DNA of 8,468 bases from JADJEI01 sp035328465 (GTDB lineage Bacteria; Bacteroidota; Ignavibacteria; Ignavibacteriales; Ignavibacteriaceae), in the NCBI GenBank assembly GCA_035328465.1, contig DAOLIQ010000111.1, forward strand, positions 1-8,468. Reading direction: 5' to 3'. The notes beneath the pieces were generated by a model that was not told the DNA's origin, ran no database searches, and saw only the letters and a program-made list of their open reading frames with translations. Below are positions 1 through 6,067 of this stretch, piece by piece. Made by a program: the position numbers and the translations under genes. Every line of letters starts with the position of its first letter. The first letter of the stretch is position 1.

Positions 1-1250
1 GAAAACTTAAACATGTAACTGAAAAAATCAGGCATCTTAATATTGTTTTCTTCTGCAACCGCTTTTACCATAAAGTTTGGACCGTTTCCAATATACGTCA
101 TTGAGCCAAAAAATACTGCTCCAGTTGATATTGCTTTTAAAAGTATTTCAGGAATACCCGCAACTAAAGTTCCCTCTGTTATTCCGAGTCCTAAAGCAAG
201 AGAGTGAAATGTTACTGCAGTTGGAGTGTTATCAAGAAAGCTGCTTAACAATCCTGTGTAGTAATAAAATTGACTTACCGTCTCAACACCAAGTTGTTTT
301 GCATTTGTTTCAAGATATAAAAGACAGGGAACCATTGTAATGAATATCCCTAAAAATAAATATGCAACTTCTTCAATTGGATGCCAGGTAAAATTGTTTG
401 ATGTGCGTAAAAGTTTTGGAGTAAACTGCATTGATAAAAATGCCATCAGAACAATTACCGCTTCTCTAATAAATTTGAAATAAGGATTGATGTTTATAAA
501 TGAAAGATATTGTTCGTTAAGAAACGCGACTGCTAAAACTACTCCGACAAGAAAAATAAAATTTCTTTTACCTTCAATTTTTAAAGGTTTTATATTTGAT
601 AAATCTCTTGCAATAGCGGAAGCGGGTTCTTTCTTGTAAAAATATGTATCAACAAAAAAGTAAATGATGATCAGTAGAAGATTTGTAACAAACCATTCTG
701 GGGCTAAATGAAAAAACCACGTAAATGGTGCGCCGCGCAAATACATCATAAACAATGGCGGATCACCAAGCGGAGTTAAAAGACCTCCGCAGTTTGCCAC
801 TATCCCGATAAAGAATAATATGGTATGCACCTTAAATGTTCTTTGTTTATTTGTTTGAATCACCGGGCGAATTAATAACATTGCGGCACCGGTAGTTCCC
901 ATCAATGATGCAAGCACAGCACCAATCCCTAAAAACAAAGTATTAACTTTAGGTTTTGCAGCAATATCTCCCGACAGTAGGATGCCGCCGGTAATTGTAA
1001 AAAGTGCGCCAAGTAAAATTAAAAACGGTACATAATCAAAAAGCATTGTATGAATTAACTGATGAGAAAAATTATTTGCAAGCAGATAAATGATTACCGG
1101 AATGCTAAGCGCAATTGCAACATAGAGCTTGTTTTTATTCTTTTCCCAAAAATGATTCCAGAATAAAGGGAATACAGCAATTGATAAAAGCATTAATACA
1201 AACGGCAACAAACTTAAAAGCGGTATTTCAATCTGTGGTGCGTGTTCCAT
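1..1250 (-). CDS. Na+/H+ antiporter-like membrane protein (CitMHS/NhaD superfamily), C-terminus cut off by the window edge
   Basis: This is an integral inner-membrane transporter, probably a cation/proton antiporter of the ion-transporter (CitMHS/ArsB/NhaD) superfamily; the transported ion is not provable from sequence. The frame is open for 416 full codons from ATG at 1250 (complement) to the left edge, and an in-frame TAA lies just upstream, so the start is firm. About ten hydrophobic segments are visible. Signature stretches occur in the order expected of the family: MGTTGAAML at residues 117-125, NCGGLLTPLGDPP at 153-165, SSFLDNTPT at 336-344, and FFGSMTYIGNGPNFM at 380-394. The GDPP and DNTPT/IGNGPN pairs match the two re-entrant half-site motifs of the superfamily. 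The final visible residues resemble the tail of such proteins, so probably only the last few dozen residues are missing. The gene is divergent from proS, and only weak purines (GAAAG) precede the start. Confidence 0.85.
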   Translation of the reverse strand, partial: MEHAPQIEIPLLSLLPFVLMLLSIAVFPLFWNHFWEKNKNKLYVAIALSIPVIIYLLANNFSHQLIHTMLFDYVPFLILLGALFTITGGILLSGDIAAKPKVNTLFLGIGAVLASLMGTTGAAMLLIRPVIQTNKQRTFKVHTILFFIGIVANCGGLLTPLGDPPLFMMYLRGAPFTWFFHLAPEWFVTNLLLIIIYFFVDTYFYKKEPASAIARDLSNIKPLKIEGKRNFIFLVGVVLAVAFLNEQYLSFININPYFKFIREAVIVLMAFLSMQFTPKLLRTSNNFTWHPIEEVAYLFLGIFITMVPCLLYLETNAKQLGVETVSQFYYYTGLLSSFLDNTPTAVTFHSLALGLGITEGTLVAGIPEILLKAISTGAVFFGSMTYIGNGPNFMVKAVAEENNIKMPDFFSYMFKF

Positions 1251-1370
1251 ACTTTACTTTCATTGATGGCATAAATGTTAAAAATTTAAATATTAAACTA
1301 AAGAAAATTAAATCAATTTTATACCAAGTAAGTTTTGATTTTATTGATTTAAACTCTACCGCAATCAACT

Positions 1371-1398
1371 TTGATAAACCTCTTCAAATCAGTATTTT
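1371..1398 (+). promoter_or_regulatory. Possible sigma-70-type promoter for proS
   Basis: TTGATA at 1371-1376 and TATTTT at 1393-1398 are separated by 16 bases, about 50 bases upstream of the proS start. The boxes resemble -35 and -10 elements, but such matches are frequent in AT-rich DNA. There is no other support. Confidence 0.25.
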
Positions 1399-1446
1399 TC
1401 AAACCAAAATTTAACATTCAATCAATATTATTTAGAAAAGTTTTAT

Positions 1447-3138
1447 ATGAGATTAAGTAAATATTTTGTCCCTACGCTTAAAGAAGTTCCAAACGATGCT
1501 GTGGTTATCAGCCATATTTTAATGCTAAGAACAGGAATGATCAGAATGCTTTCTGCAGGAATTTATTCTTTTCTTCCGCTTGGCTACAGAGTTGTAAAAA
1601 AAGTCAGCGAAATAATTCGAGAAGAAATGGATGCAATTGGGGGACAGGAATTCCATCTTCCCGCATTAAATCCTAAAGAAATATGGGAAGAAACAAATCG
1701 TGTTGCTGCATTTGGCGATACAATGTTTCATTTGAAAAATCGCGAGTATGTGCTTGCACCAACCCACGAAGAGATTATGACTTTTCACGCGCGTAATGTT
1801 GTTAAGTCCTATAAAGATATGCCCCAGATTTGGTATCAGATACAAACAAAATTTAGAAATGAACCAAGACCAAGAAGCGGGGTAATTAGAGGCAGACAAT
1901 TTTTAATGAAAGACGCTTACAGCTTTGATACAAGCTGGGAAGGTCTTGATAAATCTTATGAGCTCCACGATAAAGCGTACAGAAAAATATTTGATCGCTG
2001 TGGATTAAAATATTTTGTTGTTGGTGCATCAAGTGGTGCAATGGGCGGAACCGGTTCTGAAGAGTTCATGGTTAAGTCTGCTGCTGGTGAAGATACTGTT
2101 GCTTACTGCGAATCCTGCGGCTATGCTGCAAATGTTGAAGTTGCTGAATCCAGAATTGATTCGATTGAAAGAGATGTTGAGAGTAAAGTCATTTATGAGA
2201 TATCAACACCGAATGTTCATTCTATTGATGAGCTTTGTGAGTTTTTAAAAATAGAAGAAATACAATGTGCAAAATCAAGAATTTATATCCATAACGATAA
2301 ACCAGTTTTAATTTTAATGCTTGGTAATGATGAGGTGAATGAAACTAAATTAGAAAAAGTTTTGGGCGGAGCTGTTCGTCCTGCTCATCCCGAAGAATTA
2401 AAAGATATTTCCGGTGCCGATGCTGGTTCAATTGGTCCGGTTGGATTTAACGGAAGAATAATTGCAGATAATCGTTTGAAAGATGCTAACAATATGTTTA
2501 GCGGTGCTAATAAAAATGATTATCACATTGGCGGAATAGATTTTAGACGTGATGTTCCAACAATTGAGTATGCAGATTTTAGAACAGTAAAATCTGGTGA
2601 AGGCTGCCCTCGATGTGAAAAGCATCTTGAAGTTTTTCCTGCTATAGAACTCGGGCATATATTTAAATTGGGAACTAAATATTCCGAGGCAATGGGTGCG
2701 AATTTTCTTGATGAAAACGGGAAAGAAAATCCAATCATTATGGGAAGCTACGGAATTGGTGTTGAGCGTGTTATGGCTTGTTACATTGAACAGAATCACG
2801 ATGCCAACGGAATTGTTTGGAATAAACTTCTTGCGCCATTTCAGGTACACTTGCTTGGCTTGAATTTGAAGAAGCAGGAAGTTGTTGATGCCTGCGAAAA
2901 AATCTATGCTGATTTGAACGGACAAGGCTTTGAAGTTTTATTTGATGATCGCGATGTTACGGCAGGATTTAAATTTAACGATGCAGACTTACTTGGAATG
3001 CCGATTCAGGTTGTTGTTGGCGAGAAGAAGTTAAAGGAAAACAAATGCGAAGTTAAAGTTAGAAAAACCGGCGAACGATTTGATGTCGACTTGAGCGAGT
3101 TGATGAATAAGGCTAAGGAGCTGTTGAGTATAAATTAA
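1447..3138 (+). CDS. proS: Prolyl-tRNA synthetase, bacterial type with editing (INS) domain
   Basis: This class II aminoacyl-tRNA synthetase charges tRNA-Pro with proline in the cytoplasm. Its 563 residues are close to the usual length of the bacterial (ProS type 1) form, about 570. The catalytic core is clear: the APTHEE segment at 104-109, motif 2 from F136 to D161 with FRNEPRPRSG and FLMKDAYSFD, the GHIFKLGTKYSEAMG segment at 403-417, and motif 3 MGSYGIGVERV at 432-442. Between motifs 2 and 3 lies the YbaK-like INS editing domain (roughly 225-400), which in this family deacylates Ala-tRNA-Pro. Its signature stretches KPVLILMLGNDEVNETKL (285-302) and GADAGSIGPVGF (323-334) are intact. CESC (221-224) and CPRC (387-390) form a Cys4 pattern common in non-proteobacterial ProRS. 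The anticodon-binding domain covers about 465-560. ATG 1447 follows a weak AGAAAAG. The gene appears complete and functional. Confidence 0.98.
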   Translation: MRLSKYFVPTLKEVPNDAVVISHILMLRTGMIRMLSAGIYSFLPLGYRVVKKVSEIIREEMDAIGGQEFHLPALNPKEIWEETNRVAAFGDTMFHLKNREYVLAPTHEEIMTFHARNVVKSYKDMPQIWYQIQTKFRNEPRPRSGVIRGRQFLMKDAYSFDTSWEGLDKSYELHDKAYRKIFDRCGLKYFVVGASSGAMGGTGSEEFMVKSAAGEDTVAYCESCGYAANVEVAESRIDSIERDVESKVIYEISTPNVHSIDELCEFLKIEEIQCAKSRIYIHNDKPVLILMLGNDEVNETKLEKVLGGAVRPAHPEELKDISGADAGSIGPVGFNGRIIADNRLKDANNMFSGANKNDYHIGGIDFRRDVPTIEYADFRTVKSGEGCPRCEKHLEVFPAIELGHIFKLGTKYSEAMGANFLDENGKENPIIMGSYGIGVERVMACYIEQNHDANGIVWNKLLAPFQVHLLGLNLKKQEVVDACEKIYADLNGQGFEVLFDDRDVTAGFKFNDADLLGMPIQVVVGEKKLKENKCEVKVRKTGERFDVDLSELMNKAKELLSIN

Positions 3139-3153
3139 TACCTTAGAGAAATT

Positions 3154-3513
3154 ATGGACGAAACAAAGATTGTAATATTTAAAAATGAAGAAATAAGAAA
3201 AACTATTTATTATAATCAATGGTGATTTTCTGTTGTTGATGTAATCCTGGCTTTAACTGATAGTTTTAATCCAAGGGATTATTGGTTTAAGATGAAAATA
3301 AGAGTTAAAGATAAAGATGGAATTGAACTGTCGACAATTTGTCGACAGTTGAAATTAAAAGCATCTGATAGAAAAATGAGGATTACAGATTGTGCAAATA
3401 CCGAAGGAATTTTTCGAATTATTCAATCAATTCCATCTCCTAAAGAGAAATACATCATAACTCATCTTTTGATTTTTAACAACCCTAATTATTTCTCTAT
3501 CATATTGATTTGA
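3154..3513 (+). pseudogene. BRO-N / prophage antirepressor-like gene, broken by an in-frame UGA and C-terminally truncated
   Basis: Reading from ATG 3154 gives 23 codons (MDETKIVIFKNEEIRKTIYY...QW), then TGA at 3223-3225, then the same frame continues to TGA 3511-3513. Across the stop the peptide matches the BRO family N-terminal domain as I know it: FSVVDVILALTD, FNPRDYWFKMK, GIELSTICRQLKLKASD, then TDCANTEGIFRIIQSIPSPK. The TGA sits where relatives usually have Trp or another aromatic residue, so a single TGG-to-TGA change explains it. After SPK the family normally continues with EPFKRWLA and a long C-terminal half; here the frame becomes unrelated (YIITHLLIF...) and ends, so the C-terminal part was lost. 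I could not find it in other frames downstream. Intact relatives are phage- or plasmid-type regulators of poorly known function. The gene begins 15 bases after the proS stop, with AGAGAA as a weak ribosome site. An internal ATG at 3292 could in principle start a 73-residue fragment, but this is unlikely to be functional. Confidence 0.8.
3326..3350. repeat. 25-base palindrome inside the BRO-N remnant (two TGTCGACA sites 11 bp apart)
   Basis: The arms AACTGTCGACAA (3326-3337) and TTGTCGACAGTT (3339-3350) are perfect inverted repeats around a single T at 3338. Each half contains the 8-base palindrome TGTCGACA (3329-3336 and 3340-3347), so the same site is repeated exactly one helical turn (11 bp) apart. 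The sequence encodes LSTICRQL, the most conserved peptide of the BRO-N remnant. It looks like a protein-binding site or cruciform, but the coding constraint may account for part of it. Confidence 0.75.
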
Positions 3514-3625
3514 AAACAACAACCTTTTAATGCCGCTGCAATATGAAATAGAAAATAATTTTAGATATCAATTGATAGGTAAAATCGTTAATTAAAGAAG
3601 CTTTCCTTTTTATTATTATTCATTC

Positions 3626-3633
3626 TATATTTG
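3626..3633 (+). promoter_or_regulatory. TAnnTTTG-type -7 box candidate
   Basis: TATATTTG fits the Bacteroidota -7 consensus TAnnTTTG exactly, but no clear TTTG -33 partner lies at the expected distance upstream. It is about 190 bases before the SANT-repeat gene, so a promoter here would imply a long leader. The word also occurs by chance in AT-rich DNA. Confidence 0.2.
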
Positions 3634-3667
3634 CAAAGTACTTAAGTTATTCTACTAAAATGTGAAT

Positions 3668-3740
3668 GAATTAGATGTTTTAGGAATATCAGATTAAAAA
3701 AAATTAAACAAAACCAAATAGATGTTTTCAAATCTAATTC
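3668..3740. repeat. Short repeat cluster upstream of the SANT-repeat gene
   Basis: TAGATGTTTT occurs twice in direct orientation (3672-3681 and 3719-3728). GAATTAGAT (3668-3676) recurs inverted as ATCTAATTC (3732-3740). Three copies of one short word within 73 bases ahead of a DNA-binding protein gene could be operator sites. The copies are short and AT-rich, so chance is not excluded. Confidence 0.3.
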
Positions 3741-3808
3741 GGATTCAAACCAATAAATTCATCACAAAAATTTAACCATTAAACAAATAAATAGCATTCA
3801 AACATTTC

Positions 3809-3814
3809 AGGGAA
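3809..3814 (+). promoter_or_regulatory. Ribosome binding site of the SANT-repeat gene
   Basis: AGGGAA lies 7 bases before ATG 3822. It is the clearest Shine-Dalgarno among the complete genes here and supports that start. Confidence 0.6.
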
Positions 3815-3821
3815 CTCATTT

Positions 3822-4736
3822 ATGCTCAACAAATGGTCAGAAGAAGAAATAAAAACCCTTAAAAGATTATACAGTAAAAAAGGTGCAAAGCCCGTTGCAA
3901 AATTATTGGGAAGAAGCCCTGATAATGTAATGGCAAAAGCGGCAAAGCTTGGTATTCGTTTTAATAAAATACGACCTTGGGAAAAATGGGAAGACAATTA
4001 TTTAGTGAGACATTACGCAGATCGGAAAAATTCTTCAATTTCTCATACTCTTCGTCGAAGTATTCCTTCAATTATGAACAGAGCAAAATTTTTAAACCTA
4101 AGTGCAGCTAAATCTCCTTCGTGGACGGAGGAAGAAAAAAATATTTTGCGTGAATTATATTCAGATAGAAAAAATGCACTAGAATTTATCGCGGAAAAAT
4201 TGAATAGATCTAAATATGCAATTCTACTGCAGGCGCAAACACTTGGAATAAGCAGACCAAGGCACGATCACGAGTGGACAGAAGCAGAAATAGATTATTT
4301 GAAGCAGAATTATCAAACAAAGTCTTATGGAGAAATAGCGTCTGTGCTTGGACTTACGCATAGTGCTGTGTCTCATCAAGCAAATAGACAAGGATTGAAA
4401 CTGCGAGATAAAGGCAGACCTTGGACCAAAGAGGATCAGGAGTTTATAATACGTAATTATAAAAAAATCCCAACCAAAGAAATTGCACGTCAATTAGGAC
4501 GAAGCGTAAATGCTATTATCACAATTGTTGGGCCGCTCGGAGTTAGTGCGGGCAGAAGTCGACCCTGGACTGAAGCAGAGTTTCAGATTATGCGAGAAAG
4601 TTATGGACGAATTCCGCTTCAGGAATTAGCCGGAAAACTAAACCGAAGCACACAAGCAGTTAGTGCAGTCGCCATTAAATTAGGGCTGACAAAGAAAAGA
4701 AAATCCTCTGGTTCCTTACCAATTAAACTTAATTAA
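3822..4736 (+). CDS. Six-module SANT/Myb-like or GcrA-like tandem helix-turn-helix protein
   Basis: The 304-residue protein consists almost wholly of six tandem units beginning at W5, W53, W101, W152, W201 and W249 (periods 48, 48, 51, 49, 48). Each unit follows the pattern W(T/S)xEE..xL...Y....x..IA..LxRS..AV...A..LG(L/I). The Tyr falls exactly 12 residues after the Trp in all six (Y17, Y65, Y113, Y164, Y213, Y261). The pattern matches three-helix SANT/Myb-like or GcrA-type DNA-binding folds: the LGRSxxAV stretch would be the turn and recognition helix. Linkers are short and basic (for example RDKGRP and GRSRP), and the tail KKRKSSGS is basic. No catalytic, dimerisation, membrane or ligand domain is visible, so a sequence-specific or architectural DNA-binding role is inferred; the target is unknown. 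It stands alone, about 300 bases after a broken phage-type regulator, which hints at an accessory or phage-related origin. ATG 3822 is supported by AGGGAA 7 bases upstream. Confidence 0.85.
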   Translation: MLNKWSEEEIKTLKRLYSKKGAKPVAKLLGRSPDNVMAKAAKLGIRFNKIRPWEKWEDNYLVRHYADRKNSSISHTLRRSIPSIMNRAKFLNLSAAKSPSWTEEEKNILRELYSDRKNALEFIAEKLNRSKYAILLQAQTLGISRPRHDHEWTEAEIDYLKQNYQTKSYGEIASVLGLTHSAVSHQANRQGLKLRDKGRPWTKEDQEFIIRNYKKIPTKEIARQLGRSVNAIITIVGPLGVSAGRSRPWTEAEFQIMRESYGRIPLQELAGKLNRSTQAVSAVAIKLGLTKKRKSSGSLPIKLN

Positions 4737-4816
4737 AATTTCTTCGATAACAGATATAGATTGTTTTTATTCAAATACGCTGTTAAAAAATCATCTGATA
4801 TCAATTATAACAAGCT

Positions 4817-4853
4817 AAAATTGAATTATTTTATTCAGTAATATTTCAATTTT
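4817..4853. repeat. AT-only inverted repeat before the Fe-S gene
   Basis: AAAATTGAA (4817-4825) and TTCAATTTT (4845-4853) are perfect 9-base arms with a 19-base loop, ending 10 bases before ATG 4864. The stem holds one G-C pair, so it is weak as a terminator for the upstream gene. It could be an operator or a chance feature of the AT-rich spacer 4737-4863. Confidence 0.3.
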
Positions 4854-4863
4854 ATAATAACAA

Positions 4864-5286
4864 ATGGAAAATGTAAAAGAATACTCAAGTGGTGAGATTA
4901 CTATTTTTTGGCAATCATCAAAATGTCAGCATTCTGGTAATTGTATAAAGGGATTGCCAAATGTTTTTAATTCGGCAAAATCTCCATGGATAAATATTTT
5001 TGGGGATAGAACCGAAAGAATATTAGAAACGGTAAGTAAATGTCCATCTGGCGCTTTAAGTGTAAAGGAAGTAGTGAAGACTGAAAGCGAATTAAAATCC
5101 GGCGAAGTCTTTCAAGTTGTAATCGCTGAAAATGGTCCAATAAATATTAGGGGAAATTTTGAAATATTGGACTCTCGGGGAAATAAGATTAAATCTAAGG
5201 GAAGTATCTCTCTTTGCCGATGTGGTGGTTCTTCAAATAAACCAATCTGTGACGGTACACATAAAAAAAATAATTTTAGAAGTTGA
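4864..5286 (+). CDS. Two-cluster Fe-S protein: Fer4_19 (4Fe-4S mono-cluster) plus CDGSH 2Fe-2S domain
   Basis: This small soluble iron-sulfur protein has 140 residues. Residues 5-68 match the divergent 4Fe-4S mono-cluster domain (Fer4_19, YjdI-like): ITIFWQSSKCQHSGNCIKG, a short Pro-Trp segment (SPWIN, 40-44), and CPSGAL at 60-65. The candidate cluster ligands are C21, C27 and C60, only three cysteines as is usual for this family, so a fourth ligand or a 3Fe cluster is possible. Residues 80-139 hold a CDGSH-type iron-binding domain: the preceding strand GPINIRGNFEI, then C118-R-C120, C129-D-G-T and H133, the 3Cys-1His set that binds 2Fe-2S. Such fusions recur in bacteria, with electron transfer or redox sensing inferred but not proven. 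No Shine-Dalgarno precedes ATG 4864; no earlier in-frame start is evident. It converges on the NUDIX gene with a one-base gap between stop codons. Confidence 0.93.
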   Translation: MENVKEYSSGEITIFWQSSKCQHSGNCIKGLPNVFNSAKSPWINIFGDRTERILETVSKCPSGALSVKEVVKTESELKSGEVFQVVIAENGPINIRGNFEILDSRGNKIKSKGSISLCRCGGSSNKPICDGTHKKNNFRS

Positions 5287-5295
5287 TTCAATCAA
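5283..5295. repeat. Palindrome spanning the two convergent stop codons
   Basis: TTGATT-C-AATCAA is a perfect 6-base-arm palindrome. It contains the TGA stop of the plus-strand Fe-S gene (5284-5286) and the TGA stop of the minus-strand NUDIX gene (complement of 5288-5290). It is too short and AT-rich to be a confident terminator, although A7 follows on the plus strand, which would be a U-run only for minus-strand transcripts before the hairpin. Confidence 0.35.
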
Positions 5296-5935
5296 AAAAA
5301 GTTTTTCTATTTGGATCAGAAAGATGTTTTAATATTTCGTCAATATGTTTTTGATTAGTTCGATTTTGTGAAAAGGGCGGGAGGTTTTCGAATGGGAAAA
5401 ACTTTGCTTCAATGGTTTCCTCGCTGGCTGTTGCCTCTCCGCCGATCAATTCGCACAAAAAAATAATTTTGAATGCATGAAAAAATTCCAATGGTCTGCC
5501 TGATCTATTTGCATCGAACACACCAATTATTTTTTTTGGCATTACATCAAATCCGCTTTCTTCTTTAGTCTCCCTGATTGCAACTTCGGAAGGTAAATCA
5601 CCAACATCAGCCCAGCCGCCGGGCATTGCCCAGCAATTATCTGTTCGTTCCTGCACTAATAGTATTTTATTTTGGTAAATCACTGCAGCACGAACATCAA
5701 TTTTAGGAGTTGCATAACCCGGATGTGAAAGAAATATTTTTGCTAATTCGGTAGGTTCAACTTCGCTATGGAGTGAAATAATTTCGGCGGCTATTTCTGT
5801 TAAACGATTGTATCGGTCAGTCTCGTATTTTGTTTGTGCAAATGCAAGCCCGGTTTGAGATAAGGATTGAATCTCCCGAGCCCATTTTAACCAACTAAAT
5901 GAGGTGCTTATTTCCACATTGTTTTTATTTGTCAT
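5288..5935 (-). CDS. NUDIX hydrolase with N-terminal NUDIX_N domain (nucleoside diphosphate-X hydrolase)
   Basis: This cytoplasmic enzyme is predicted to hydrolyse a nucleoside diphosphate linked to another moiety; ADP-ribose or CDP-choline type substrates are known for this subfamily, but the substrate here is not determinable. Of 215 residues, the first 70 or so form the helical NUDIX_N domain (WLKWAREIQSLSQTGLAF... then DRYNRLTEIAAEI). The NUDIX fold starts at KIDVRAAVI (78-86). The Nudix box runs from G107 to F129: GWADVG, then D113 where the consensus has Glu, then R121-E122-T-K-E125-E126-S-G128. The metal-binding REXXEE core is intact, so activity is likely despite the E-to-D change. 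ATG 5935 is preceded in frame by TGA, so it is the earliest start. An AAAGGGA lies directly against this ATG with no spacer, and GTG at codon 7 (5917) is an alternative start. Confidence 0.93.
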   Translation of the reverse strand: MTNKNNVEISTSFSWLKWAREIQSLSQTGLAFAQTKYETDRYNRLTEIAAEIISLHSEVEPTELAKIFLSHPGYATPKIDVRAAVIYQNKILLVQERTDNCWAMPGGWADVGDLPSEVAIRETKEESGFDVMPKKIIGVFDANRSGRPLEFFHAFKIIFLCELIGGEATASEETIEAKFFPFENLPPFSQNRTNQKHIDEILKHLSDPNRKTFFD

Positions 5936-6004
5936 TCCCTTTATCGATCAATTAAGTATTGAAATTTTATTGTATAATTAAAATTATTTTACTCTTTAAA
6001 ATAG

Positions 6005-6041
6005 AAATTCCTTAGAATAGAAAAATGATCCTAAGGAATTT
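6005..6041 (-). terminator. Hairpin terminator after the DUF5916 gene
   Basis: AAATTCCTTAG (6005-6015) and CTAAGGAATTT (6031-6041) are perfect 11-base arms with a 15-base loop. They lie about 26 bases past the stop of the minus-strand barrel gene. On that strand the stem is followed by CTATTTTAAAG, a broken U-rich run. It would separate the barrel gene from the NUDIX gene transcribed in the same direction. Confidence 0.5.
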
Positions 6042-6067
6042 TATGTGTTGAGATAAATTAGAAAAAA

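Larger units (their letters stand above)
3514..3821. other. 308-base AT-rich stretch without a gene
   Basis: No reading frame, tRNA or strong hairpin was seen. The stretch separates the BRO-N remnant from the SANT-repeat gene. It holds a 12-base palindrome TATCAATTGATA (3566-3577), a promoter-like TATATTTG (3626-3633), and short repeats of an ATTAGAT/TAGATGTTTT word at 3668-3681, 3719-3728 and, inverted, 3732-3740. It probably combines decayed remnant sequence with the upstream control region of the following gene. Confidence 0.6.

Noticed and set aside
1115..1414. 99-codon open frame on the plus strand overlapping the antiporter start
   Set aside because: It begins antisense to the antiporter and runs through the divergent spacer. 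It has no family resemblance and no ribosome site.
2428..2925. 165-codon open frame on the minus strand inside proS
   Set aside because: It is antisense to conserved ProRS domains, its peptide has no recognisable features, and it is best explained as a shadow of proS codon usage.
3223..3225. UGA read as Trp (alternative genetic code)
   Set aside because: UGA ends the Fe-S gene (5284-5286) and the NUDIX gene (complement of 5288-5290) at natural C-termini, and no other gene here needs internal UGA. The BRO-N frame is also truncated, so a simple nonsense mutation fits better.
1251..3821. tRNA genes, CRISPR arrays or riboswitch-like leaders in the spacers
   Set aside because: I looked for cloverleaf-like GC stems, regularly spaced repeats and T-box-like elements ahead of proS. 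I saw none in 1251-1446 or 3514-3821.
3564..4806. GATATCAATT at 3564-3573 and again at 4797-4806, flanking the SANT-repeat gene like attachment sites or target duplications
   Set aside because: A 10-base AT-rich word is expected to recur many times by chance in a window of this size and composition. No integrase or transposase is present.
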